A stretch of 64,000 nt of DNA from Dactylorhiza incarnata (Eukaryota; Streptophyta; Magnoliopsida; Asparagales; Orchidaceae), in the NCBI GenBank assembly GCA_033032865.1, contig JAWHQI010000277.1:2202501-2266500 (forward strand), written 5' to 3'. Shown in pieces: positions 11,936-22,900 of the stretch; within the stretch, counting starts at the first letter, position 1; each line of letters begins with the position of its first letter. The translations under genes and the position numbers were made by a program. The notes beneath the pieces were generated by a model that saw nothing but the letters and a program-made list of their open reading frames with translations, did not search any database and had not been told where the DNA came from.

Positions 11936-12660
11936 TGTCTACATTCCTCTCAAGTAGATGTTGGAGTCTCCGACGACGATCTCTCTTCCCGCAAAGCTAG
12001 AAAAATCCTGACTCCAAATCTTCGGACTATAGGACAGCCTGAGGCTACTTATCTAGCAGTCCGGCGACTCGGATCCGAAAGCTAGGGCTAAGGAGAGAGA
12101 GAGAGAGAGAGACTATAAATAGTCCCCAGGGCGCTTAAGCAGGGAGGTCCCTCCATGTACCTGGAAGTTTTGGAGAAACTTCCCCTCCACAACCATAAAT
12201 GACTGAGCTTGGTGCGAGGAAAGCACCTCTTGACGAGTATATCACTAGCAGGGGGATGGGGGGTCAAGACTTCAAGAGAACATTGGTTGTCTCCCAAAAG
12301 TAGTGTTACAGATGTGCAATTCCTGGTACCCCTTGGAGTCTATTTATCGACAAATCTTGGGGGGAGGAGGGTATGTAGGTAACTATACCCGGCCCGTGCG
12401 AGATTGACTATGTCGACCTGGCGATAATAAAAGGATCTCACATACTGGCGAGTATGAAAGGATCTTGCATATTAGGCGAGAAGTCGCCTACGTCGCATAT
12501 CGGACGAGTATGGAAGGATCTCGCATACTCGCACATGGACTTCAAATGCTCCTGTTGGTTGACCTTGCCTTGACCTTTGACTTTTGCCTACGTGGCATGA
12601 ATGAGCTCCACCCTCGACGATATATGGGTTGTACACAATCCCCACTCTTTGCGAGCTATA
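11936..12660 (+). mobile_element. LTR-like segment with (GA)n and TATA box
   Basis: A (GA)n tract at about 12093-12111 is followed by ACTATAAATAG (about 12111-12121), a good TATA box. Beyond it lie repeats of the phrases GGCGAGTATGAAAGGATCT and TCGCATACTCGC at about 12430-12540. There is no credible reading frame. It lies directly upstream of the retroelement-like pseudogene at 12808 and could be its LTR or leader. No second LTR was found. Confidence 0.4.
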
Positions 12661-12759
12661 ACAAAACTCGGAAAGAATAATTCAACCCATTATTGGTGAG
12701 GGGCTTTGGCGAGTAATTGACATACTCTGCCTGTCTTGATGGACGACCTCTGCTATCTA

Positions 12760-12770
12760 TAAATAGTAGG
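12760..12770 (+). promoter_or_regulatory. TATA box before the 12808 pseudogene
   Basis: CTATAAATAG precedes by about 40 bp the ATG of the small basic reading frame at 12808. The spacing fits a promoter with a very short leader, or an LTR transcription start. This is the second TATAAATAG of the segment; the other is near 12114. Confidence 0.45.
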
Positions 12771-12807
12771 GGCTGCTGTGAACTGTCCTTTTTGAACTCG
12801 AGCGAGA

Positions 12808-13146
12808 TGTCTCTGATTCCTGAAGAACTCGCGGCTAACAAGCTCGCTTTGCAGAAGATTCTGAAGATTGGCTCGTCGAAGCGTCCTCGCCCGGATGACG
12901 ATACCGACGATCTCAAGAGAAAGAAGAAGAGCGCCAAGTAGAGGGCCGACGGGCCCGCTCCTGCCGATAATGCTCCACCGTACGTTGATGACCTCATGGT
13001 CCCCGAGAGTACTCAGGACATGCTGACCAGATGGGTTTGGGCGAGGATGCCAAACAACTCGTTCCTGAGACTTCTCGCCAAGCCTTACAGTAGGATGAAG
13101 CTGTCGAGGATGCTTCACGATAGGATGATACTGCAGAGGATCTAAA
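12808..13146 (+). pseudogene. Broken retroelement-like reading frame of unknown family
   Basis: From the ATG at 12808 the frame runs 44 codons. It starts MSLIPEELAANKLALQKILK, then a basic KRPRPDDDTDDLKRKKKSAK stretch that could be nuclear targeting, to a TAG at 12939-12941. It then stays open in the same frame to a TAA near 13144. The single stop suggests one mutation in a formerly longer coding region. No domain was recognised. With the frames at 13295-13645 and 13756-13947 it may represent a decayed gag-like or accessory coding region of a large nonautonomous retroelement. Function is not assigned. Confidence 0.4.
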
Positions 13147-14190
13147 CGAACCCCTAGAGCAGAGTTATCTTGACCTCGCATCGCGAGGTTTTGCTAGTCG
13201 CCTTTGATATTATCTTGCTTTAACTCTACCTAACTCGCCTGACGCTACTTTTTCTCGAAGGACAGTACCAACAAAAACCCCATGTGAGGCGAGCTTGCCT
13301 CCTCCGCCGAACGGCACTCCTCTGGACGTCATTCCTCTTCGCTCGATAAGGGTGTGCACGGAAAACGATGTCACCCCGTCATTCACTCATGGTTGTAGGA
13401 ATGGAAGGTCACATATGTTCGTCCTTCCCTCTCGCGGGGGTGCGCGGGGATCTGATTTTCGCGAGAATGCTTCTGCGGATCCACCTGTGGACGGTCACTC
13501 CCGACGAGCTAGAACCTCGCACCCGCAACCCGCCTATTCAGATAGGGGGCATCACGAGGGTACGTCGATAGGTCGGCGAGCTTACTCTCAAAGCAGCCCT
13601 TCTCCTCGTCGGAACCGCACTCCTCCGCACGAGTCAACTCACTGAGATCATTCTCCTCCTAGGCATGACGCGAGGTCTTGGACTCTGCGCACTGGTATGC
13701 CTTCAATTTTCTGGAAGTAGCTGCCCTTTCCTAACCTGGATTTGTTGCTAACAGTATGAATGCTTTTACAGGTCGCATTACAACTCCGGTAGGCGCGCTG
13801 ATTGACGCAATCGGCCTTTCTCTGTGTGAGTATAAAGAGAATGTCTTTTCGGCCTACCTTGATCTCGAGACGAAATTCGACCAGCTAGCTATATGCGTGC
13901 CTACTCGTAGGCTTGCCGCGCTGGAGGTGCGAGTTGCGAGGACATAAGATTTTGAGTATCGGCTGATCGGCACGGAATCCAGATTCTACGCGATCAACGA
14001 GCTGGAACAGCGCATCGCGATGGCGGAGCATCGACAAAATCTGTAGTAGGACGAGCTCCGCGGGATGACGACAAGCATGTGCTCGATTGGCAGGATGGCG
14101 AAATAAAGGATATGTACTCGCGCAATGAAGGAGAGGAAAGCCAAATAAAGGATATGTACTCGCGCAAGCTGTAGCTAAAGATCTAGTACT
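13147..14190 (+). pseudogene. Fragmented coding-like sequence, coiled-coil-like end
   Basis: Frames at 13295-13645 (Arg/Ser/Pro/His-rich) and 13756-13947 (containing YLDLETKFDQLA, then an in-frame stop, then ESRFYAINELEQRIAMAEHR) look like parts of one decayed protein with a short helical, possibly coiled-coil, C-terminus. A near-duplicate phrase AAATAAAGGATATGTACTCGCGCAA occurs twice around 14100-14165. It belongs by composition with the 12808 pseudogene. Family unknown. Confidence 0.3.
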
Positions 14191-14760
14191 CATAAACTCT
14201 CCCCGGTAAGGTCGCCCATGCTAAGTAAGAGGTATTTTTGTAGCAAGATCAAGAAAACAACCATGCCAAAAAGTAATTGTAAGTTCAGTGATAGTGCTCA
14301 GAAGAAAGGATGAAGAATATGATACAATTCTCTAAATTGAAACCCAACCAAGTTACAGAGTGTCATCCCTCCAAAGCACTATTTGAGGTGGCAGTGACGA
14401 TGAAAAAAAAACAGTGATGAAAAATCAATGGTAGCATTAGAGTTGTCCAGAAAACAATTTTGAAAAAGTTATATACTATTTGAAAAATCTCTATTTAAGT
14501 GCTTTTCAAAAATAGTGTTTACAATTTTCTATTTAGATGAACAATTTTTTAATAATAATTATATAATTTTGTTAATAATAAAAATGTGATTGATGCTAAT
14601 CAATTATCACGTAAATAAGCAAATAATATATAAATATGTAATAAGCATATTACAAAAGGTCAACAGCGAGAAGCAAAAATCGCGAATGGATGAAGAATTG
14701 CGAATGAATGAAGTATCGCGAAAGGCAGAAGAAAAACTTCGAATAAAAAAGAGCGATTTT
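14191..14760. other. AT-rich spacer, no gene
   Basis: No coding potential or repeat border was recognised. The right part contains CTTTTCAAAAA phrases similar to the hAT-like elements that follow. Confidence 0.3.
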
Positions 14761-16100
14761 TAGAAGCATTGTTGGATCGAATAATCAAAAAAAGACCCCA
14801 AAACATCTTTCTTGTAAAAGCTCTTTTGAAAAAGATCATCCAAACAACTTAGGGTCTGTTTGGAGAAAAAAAGTGGTAGCAAAAGAATGGTAGAAAAAAG
14901 AGCTATAGAAAAAGTTATATTCCAAATGAAGATCTGTTTTGGTGAATTCTGTTTGCAGAGCTTTTCAAAAAGCTCATTACGAACTGTTTAACAAAACTGA
15001 GCATAAGCAAATAAATTAATTCATAAATGCGCACCTAGGAGGAAAAATGCGCGTCTGGGACGAAAATGTGCGCTCGGGCCGAAAATGAGCGACCGGGCGA
15101 AAAAAAGCGTGCACGGGCAAAGAATGTGCGCCCGAACCAAAAATGCGCGCCGGGCCAAAAATGCGAGCCCGGGCCAAAAAATGCGCACCCGGGCCGAAAA
15201 ATGCGCGTCTGGGTCAAAAAATGCGTTCTCAAGCCGAAAATGCATGCCTGGCCCAAAAATGCACGCACGGGCCAAAAATGCGTGTCTGGGCAGAAAAAAT
15301 CGCGTCCAGGAAGGAAAATACGCGCCCAAACAAAAAATGTGCGCCCAGGCAAAAAATGCTTATCGGATGGAAAAAGCGTGCCCGCGCTGAAAATGCACGA
15401 CCGGGCAAAAAATACGCAAACAGGTGAAAAATGCATGTTAGGTGAAAAAATGCGCGCTCGCGCTAAAAAATCACGCTCACGCAAAAAATTTGCGCTGAGG
15501 CGAAAAAATACACTCCTGGGGCAAAAATGCACGGTCGTGCGAAAAATGGATCATCGGGAGAACTGGATCGTTCGGAGAAAGACTATGATTAGGAGGAAGA
15601 AAACATTTCCGCAGCGTCAACTATATTTCAAGATGAGAAAATGCTTTTCAAAAAAGTTGAAAAGCAGAAGACGCGTGACTTTTGAAAAAGTGAAAAAAGA
15701 ATTTTGGGCAGTAGCTTTTTCAATCGATACTCTCCAAACAATTTGTAAAGTGCGGTAGCGTTTTTCAAAAAATAAAATAAAGCTACAAAACCCTCCAAAA
15801 CAGGCTCTTAAAAGGAGCCGTGGCTGTGAAAATAGAGCTTTTCCCGCCACGTCACCCCAATCAAAGTCGCATGAACTTGTTGACAATCAAAGCTTGTTTA
15901 CAGTGATTAAAAGGAGCAGTTTTATGCAGATAAAGCGATATTTAGAAAGCATTGTTGGACCGGCTAATCAAAAAGCCCCCAAAACATCTTTCTTGTAAAA
16001 ACTCTTTTGAAAAAGATCATCCAAACAGCTTAAAAGTAGCAGTGGTGCTGGCAATAGAGCTTTTCCCACCACCACCGCCCCAAACAGAGCCTAAGTTTCA
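14761..16100. mobile_element. Nested hAT-like nonautonomous elements
   Basis: An inner element of about 960 bp runs from AGGGTCTGTTTGGAG (14851) to CTCCAAAACAGGCTCTTA (about 15793-15810). These ends are inverted near-copies of each other and resemble GGGYCTGTTTGG hAT/MITE ends. The outer sequence AACATCTTTCTTGTAAAA...GATCATCCAAACA occurs both just left of it (14798-14847) and again at about 15980-16030. A second complementary end, CCAAACAGAGCC, lies near 16081-16093. The blocks around AATAGAGCTTTTCCC at about 15831 and 16051 are also related. This suggests repeated insertion of related elements into one another. No transposase gene is present. Confidence 0.5.
15030..15550 (-). repeat. Degenerate ~20-bp tandem array, inverse of the 10960 array
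   Basis: About 25 diverged units read AAAAATGCGCGCCCGGGC on the plus strand, the reverse complement of the unit at 10960-11695. It lies wholly inside the 14851-15810 hAT-like element. The 230-residue open frame spanning it (15066-15758) is an artefact of the repeat and is not annotated as a gene. Confidence 0.85.
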
Positions 16101-16287
16101 TACGTTTACAAAAATTGAGCTTGCTAACAGTGTGCTGGGGAGAGTGAAGGAGCGAAATTGTGGATACGAGCCGCACGAGCCGCAGCGTGTGAGGGGGGAG
16201 GGAGAGAGATATACTTAATTGACAATAAGCATATGCTACTACACGATCACAGGTTGAATTCAGCTCTTAAGAGCAACAATATGATGC

Positions 16288-16826
16288 CAAAGGGATTCTA
16301 ATATTACAATCAAAGCTCCTTTGAATCAAAAGTAAAGTGAAAAACCTCTAAAATAGCCAAGATAAGTTATATAAATAATACTTCCCCAACATGTATAAAA
16401 ACAATTGGAGACTTAAAAATTATTTATCCACCTCCCTCAGCTGCTGTAAGCAGTCCTACAGTACCAATTGAGAGATTATTTAAAAAGCTATCCAACAAGC
16501 AGAATATTAAATTAAGAGCATAGAAATTCAAATCTGCTTGTGTAATAGGTTCTAACAAGCAGAATTATAATATTGCAATGAAAGCTTATTTGAATGAATG
16601 GCAGTGTTATATAGCAAAAGGATGTTATTTGAAACCTCAAAATAGGCATATAAGTTATGGAAATAACTTATATGAAACTACTAATGGAGACTATTAAAAT
16701 ATTTCTCCACCTCCCTCTCAGCTGCCTGTAAGCAATCAATCCTACAGTACCAATGGAGAGAAATTAAGTTATACAACAAGCGGAAATACTAAATTAAGAG
16801 CGTAAAAATTCAAATCTGTTCGAATA
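16288..16826 (-). repeat. Tandemly duplicated 3' UTR/downstream region of the mutase gene
   Basis: Two copies of about 250-270 bp lie just after the stop codon on the minus strand. The proximal copy is at about 16570-16826 and the distal copy at about 16288-16548. Shared landmarks in the same order are ATATTGCAAT/ATATTACAAT, CACCTCCCTC(TC)AGCTGC, TGTAAGCA, CTACAGTACCAAT and AAATTAAGAGC. The last shared phrase, ATTCAAATCTG, is immediately adjacent to the coding end. The copies differ by many substitutions and small indels, so the duplication is old. Confidence 0.7.
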
Positions 16827-16991
16827 TTAGTTGTCAGCAACTTCAATGAGGGTGGTCTCATAGTCATTGGGAGCCTCAAAGCCATGCAGGTTGATGAAAG
16901 TAGCAGCAACATTGGCCAGGCCGCCATTTGGCACGTCGCTCCTGAATCGAACACCTGGCGCCAGGCCGGGGCCCCCAATCGCAATTGGGAC
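16827..16991 (-). CDS. iPGAM: iPGAM terminal coding exon g
   Basis: 165 bp, [20 protein letters not shown] to TLIEVADN and TAA. It is the usual C-terminal end of plant iPGAMs, followed by the duplicated 3' region. The preceding intron is 785 bp and contains a poly-C run. Confidence 0.96.
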   Translation of the reverse strand, partial: VPIAIGGPGLAPGVRFRSDVPNGGLANVAATFINLHGFEAPNDYETTLIEVADN

Positions 16992-19900
16992 CTGCAAATT
17001 AATTTTCAGATCAATCAGTTGATTACAGGGCAACAGCCAAAATCACTGCTCAAAGATTCAAAATTAATGATCAGATGAATAAGCTATTTAAATGAAGCGG
17101 TGTCCTAAAAAGAGGGCTACAGATTCAAGTCGTAATGGTTAAAAAAAGCTGGTGGATGGGAACGCGCTCTTTCCTCTAGTGTGTGGTGGAGGTGGGTGGG
17201 TGGGTGTAGCTCATTTTGCTCACATAATCTCCACATACAATCCATCAAATATTTGCTAAAATCACGAGCGCATTCTAAGCTTTATGATTCTTAAACTACA
17301 TTTTACTATGGAAATCATAAACTTCTTTACATGAAAACAGCGCCTTCCATTTGAGTTTATTGATGTATTTACTTAATGGTCATTCTATTGAGATTATTAT
17401 TCATGTTGGCTCAGTAATACAATAGCAAAATCCGAGCCAAACTAGTCCCCGACTCATCTTATTCTCGTAATTTTCAGCCATGTTTAAAAATCCTTGCTCA
17501 TTGAAGCAATACATTGGCAAAAACTGAGCCAAATAGGTCCCAGCACATCATACTCGGGTCGTTTACACCAATCTTTAAAATCCCCCCCCCCCCCCCCACA
17601 TACTTATCAATTAGAGGTATTACTTCCCTGTTAAGACCACAATTACAGAATCATATGAGGTAGGTAATGAAATCATGTGAAATGACAAACAAATTCAAGA
17701 GAATAATATAGTTGGCGAGAGAAGAGAACGCAAATGTTGTCATTCAACAGGCATATAAATAGTTTAATATATGTACCGGTTGAAGGGTATGAGAAGTCAG
17801 AATCTGAATATTTCCTTCTTTGTCGAGCAGCGGTTGACCCGATTTATTTCGTTTCACCATGTCTTCAGCATTGCCATGATCTGCAGTAATAACGTAGATG
17901 CCACCAACTTGCTCAATGGCATCAATTATCATCTGAAAGAAGGGGAAATGAACAAAAAAACAATATTTAGCTCTCATGATTCAGATGTGACCATAGATTC
18001 TACTCTAAAAACCAAAAAAATGTGGCAAATAGTGATTTTCTACTGGCATTAAGGCATTCATCAGCAAGGATTGACAGCCTATGAATTTTGACAGACATTA
18101 AGACTGAGATATAATTTTTATTTAGGTTCTTATCTTAATTCCATGAGTACGTGTAAACTTGAAATCAAATTCTTGTTAATTCTTAAAGTTTACGAATTAG
18201 TTTAATAACATTAGAATGTACAAGGAATTTGAACCATATCGAAGCTGGATGAAGATTAGAAATTTATTCCTTTGGAGATCTACTTTTCTCATGCAAATTT
18301 CAGAATGCGTGCTGATTGCCCTCTTTGTCTCTATCCTAGCTGGATGACAGAATACCAGGGCCATCTCCAATGGCATTCTATTCCGCACAAGAAAAGAGTG
18401 CTCTAATATTTCACATTGATCAGTTCTAAACCTAAATTCCACAATTGATATATCCAAGGACTAATCCTGAGTTCTAAATTGTGAGTTATGGATCATAACT
18501 CTACTCAAATTACCCAGCTTTGGTAAAAGTTTCCTACAATGCTCGCAACTTATAAAAATCTAATAAAATTACCAATGTTTGGCACAACCAAGATAATTTA
18601 ATAGAGTTTAATGCAACCTTACAAAGTTATAAGATTTTTATGTAACATTCGCAAGTTACCAAGGCCGATACCTTGGTAATTTAGTGAGATTTGTGCTCGG
18701 TAACAGCTGTCATATCTTACTTATTTAAGTTTAGAAGAAATGTATTACATTTTAAAGTTAAAAGTAGTACCTTCACAGCTAAATCAGCAGCCTCACAAGC
18801 CAGGGTGGTGGCCTGAATATCACCGGTATGCCCCACCATGTCACTATTGGGTATATTGACTCGTACCTGTAGGAGAGGGTTAGCGAAAGAAAAGGAAGCT
18901 GGTGATCATTTTCTTAGTAAATCAATTTAATCTTTACCTGATCAAATTTGCGGCTTAGGATAGCATCTCTTGCCTTCTCACCAATTTCAAGAGCCTTCAT
19001 TTTAGGTTGAACGTTAAACGTGATCCCAACATCACTTGGAATTTCTACATACTCTTCCTTGGTTGAATCGAAGTATCCAGATCGATTTCCATTCCAGAAA
19101 AAGGTGACATGCCCAAACTTCACGGTCTCACTGTTAATCAAAAAAGGGATCATTGACTATGAAACATATTTTGATGATATTGGGAGTGTATAAAAATAAT
19201 CAACAGCTTATGCAATTTTGAAAAAAAATGACATTTATAAAAAAATGTAATGTATGCTCACACATGAAGACACATCTTCCGTTATTTGCCAAACAACATG
19301 CCTAGAAGTTTGCACAACTAAGGTTGGAAATGAACCCATGAGATGAGTACATACAAGTACTAATGGAGAAGAGTTTGATCTAAACTAACATAGAAAAAAG
19401 TTTATAAAATGCTTTCCACAGAATAAATTTACAACAATTGGCAGGAACAAATAGAAAAAAATAAAAATTCATAAAGCCATACATATAATAAGTTGGAATA
19501 AGGGTAATTGATGATGATACGGTAAATCATCAGTAAACAAAATTCAAAAATTAACTAGAGTAGGAGGTGTGTGCATAGGGTAGATGCAATACTCCTGCTC
19601 TGAGAATATAGAATTACAAATAGAAGGCATGCTCTACACCAGCAAGTTATACTGGTATTAAAAAAAATTGAAGAGGCAAAAAGGAAGGATATGCAAACAA
19701 ATATGCATAAAATAGGACCAAATACACATTACAAGGCTAAAATTAATGACACTAGATCAAAAACTACTATGTGATGGTGTTTGTAGAGAAAAGGTCGGCA
19801 AACCGTGCGAGAACAGGGGACCTCAGCGGCTAGAGAGGCAATAGGCAGAGCAGCAATTAGGATAGGCCGTAAGAAAAGGGCGCTGCGACTAAACCTGCTG

Positions 19901-22900
19901 GGAGGTCGCACGAGCTGCTGCTAGAAAAGAGGGCGCAGGGAGAGGCCGCAGGGAGAAATTGCGGCAAGACAGCAGCACGGTGGAATGAGCTCGGCGGTCT
20001 GCGGTCTGCGAATTTGGCGGTCGACGGTCTGCGGTCTGCGGTTTTGAGCGGCGAACAGACGAGAGCTCGGCAGAGGGCAAAGCAGGCCGCACGAGAGAGC
20101 AACCAGTCGGCGATGAGGTCGCAGCGAGCAGAGCCGAGTTGTCCTGGAGGCCGCTAGGAGGCCGCACGAGCTCTAGAATTGGCGGAGCGAGCTAAGGAGG
20201 AGGTCGCAGAGGAGACCGGCAGAGGACGCGGTGAGCGGCTAGAAAGGAGAGGCCGCAGGAGAGTTCCACGGCTGAGCGCAGGCGGGCCCCACTGAGCAGG
20301 CGGGAGGATGATATAAGAGGGGAGAGGAGGATGAAGAGAGGAGAAATCCTCGAACAGGAAGCGGGTAGGACGGGGAGACCGCAGAAGGCGCGGTCTGAGT
20401 GCGCGGTCTGAGGGGCGGATGAGACCGCAGGGAGGTGCGGTTAGAAAAAAACTGGTTCTGGATCAACCTGGCTCCGATACCATGTAGAGAAAAGGTTTAA
20501 ACCTTGTATATATTCAATGAATCAATAATTACAAGTATGAATACATATATAGGGGGAGAAGGAGGCTAGTCACTTCAATCTCAAGATGTGGGACTAAACA
20601 AGAGTAAGAAGGAACTCCATAAATGAGCCTCATAAATGGGCTTTTACATCAATTTCTCTAACAGTGTTCAATGAGACAATGGAGCGCGAGTTTTAGGCTT
20701 GTTCGGGGCTTTTTTTGTCATCTGACATATTTGGCATCGCTCGATGGATGATCTGAGTGCATTGTTGCATCCGGATAGATGTTTCGACCATTTTCATGTA
20801 TTTGTTTTTTTAGGAAGATCAAACAACCATCACATACAATCAATCATTGTCATCCACGATCATTGCAGATTTTTAAGCGTTTTTCTTCCCGGAATCCGGC
20901 GATCTCTCGTGGAGTCTCCACGAAACCCTACGGTTGCGACTCCTTGGGCTGGTATCCTTGTTTCCTTATAATCCTAGTGTTTTCCACCCCTCCCTTCCCA
21001 TCCACAACCCAGCCGCTCCTCTCTTCTCACCCATACAACCCGGCCGCCCTTCTCCATAGCTGCAGCCCCACTGCATCTCCAAACCTGCCGCCACCCTGCA
21101 TATTGCCCCCATTTCAGCGCCCCACTGCATCCCTGTTACCCGCAGCCTTCTTCCCCAGCCCTCCAGCCACCCCCTCCCCAGAGCCGGCCTCCAATATTCC
21201 CCCTCCATACCCAGCGTCTGCAAAGCATCAACAGACATACCTTGATCCTCCCTCTCACGCCGCGTCTGGCTGTCATCAGCCCTCCTCCAGCCCCATTCCT
21301 CTTCACCTTAGCACCCAACCTTCATCCTATCACCCCCGCAACCCTGCAGACAACCACCCACCCTATTACAGCCCTCCAAAAACCCCAACCAGCCATCCGA
21401 GCTACAAAACAACCACCTATCCCCCTTCGGTAGCCCCTGTCCAGCAAGCATTGTTCCTCTGGATCACCCGCATAAGCATCGCATCTACAATCATCGGATC
21501 TCTGTGCCCTCTTCTACGGCCCTCATTTGTGAGTATTTTATAGTTTGGTTTTGTTATTCTTCTTTATTGTTGTACGGACGTGAATATTTATATGATTATG
21601 GATGTCCTGCTATGCTAGTTTACTCATTTTTTGATTGATCACTTCTAGTAGGATTTACTTGCTTGCGCATTTAGCTATAGGCCCTCCAAACGAAGGAAAG
21701 CCAAACTTGTCTACTTGTTTGAATTATTTGCTCTTCTTGTTTGTGATAGTTGCATGAGATTTATGTTCTTATTATTACTAGCAATTTATTGTTGGATTGT
21801 TCTCTACATGCATACATCATCCTAGGCTAGATTGGAATATTGTTCCCGGCACTACACCTAGAGCTGGATATTTAGAGTTCATGCGCCTAGCATACCCTAC
21901 ATCACTATGTACATCAATGGATAGTTAGAAGAGGCCCAAACAAATGTGCCCTAAGTTCATAATAAATTGCATATATAGCTAGTTTACCATTTCAACGATT
22001 GCAATATCAACAAATCGTAGTTCTATTATTCAGAGAAAATTAAGTTTTTTGCAAGCTGCATGCAGTCGAAGCATAACCTTGGAAACATTGGAACATATAA
22101 ATAACGGTTAAGGGGGAGGTCATGACAGAATGAAATGCACATCAAAATTAAGTAAACTTAGGTAGTTGATGTCTAAATTGAACAAAAATGAGAATATGAA
22201 ATCAGATGTTTAGCAAAACTACAAAATATAAGAGAATTATTGTATCATAGGAATTGTTGTGGTGAAATCTATTAAAGATGGGTAAGATGGATTGAAAATG
22301 TAAAAGTAATGATAACATTGCATCAAATAAACAAGTTGATGAAATTAGTATTCAAGGATTAGGAAGGGGGAGAAATGGACTTAAATTAAGATGAATAAAA
22401 GTAGTGCAAAATAATTTACCAAAATTTGGATCAACACCTTTGAGCAACGCTAAATAAGGAGAAAAATGAAAAGTGACGATTCAAAATTCCAAACCCATAA
22501 ATTTAGGATAAGGCTATAATGATGATGATGATGATGATGGCCAACTAAAATCAAATCATGCATGGAACAAAAAAGGAAACAAATTGAAGGCACAACCCTT
22601 TCAAATTCTACAAATCCTATACAGCATCAAATGCAAATATCTAAATATCTAAAATAACATTGCACAAGAACATACCTACAAGCAAAAGTCCGAACACCGT
22701 TTTTCACCAAGTATTCACCCGATGTCCTCTCTATCTCCGGAGGAGATACAAGATAATGGCTAGGAAGCTTCAATTCGCCGTCATATTGAAGCATTCCAGC
22801 ATATCTTATCTTTGGAAAGTGTACACGGTCAAATTTATCAAAGTCTTCATACTCGAGAGCTTTGGCGAGCATAACCATGCGGTCCGCTCGAAAGTTAAGC

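Noticed and set aside
15066..15758. 230-codon basic open frame, and Phe-rich frames at 10967-11618
   Set aside because: They arise from the ~20-bp repeat arrays in every frame and have no independent coding signal.
20779..21543. 254-codon proline-rich open frame
   Set aside because: C-rich low-complexity DNA is open on both strands here. There is no domain, and it lies in an intron of a gene on the opposite strand.
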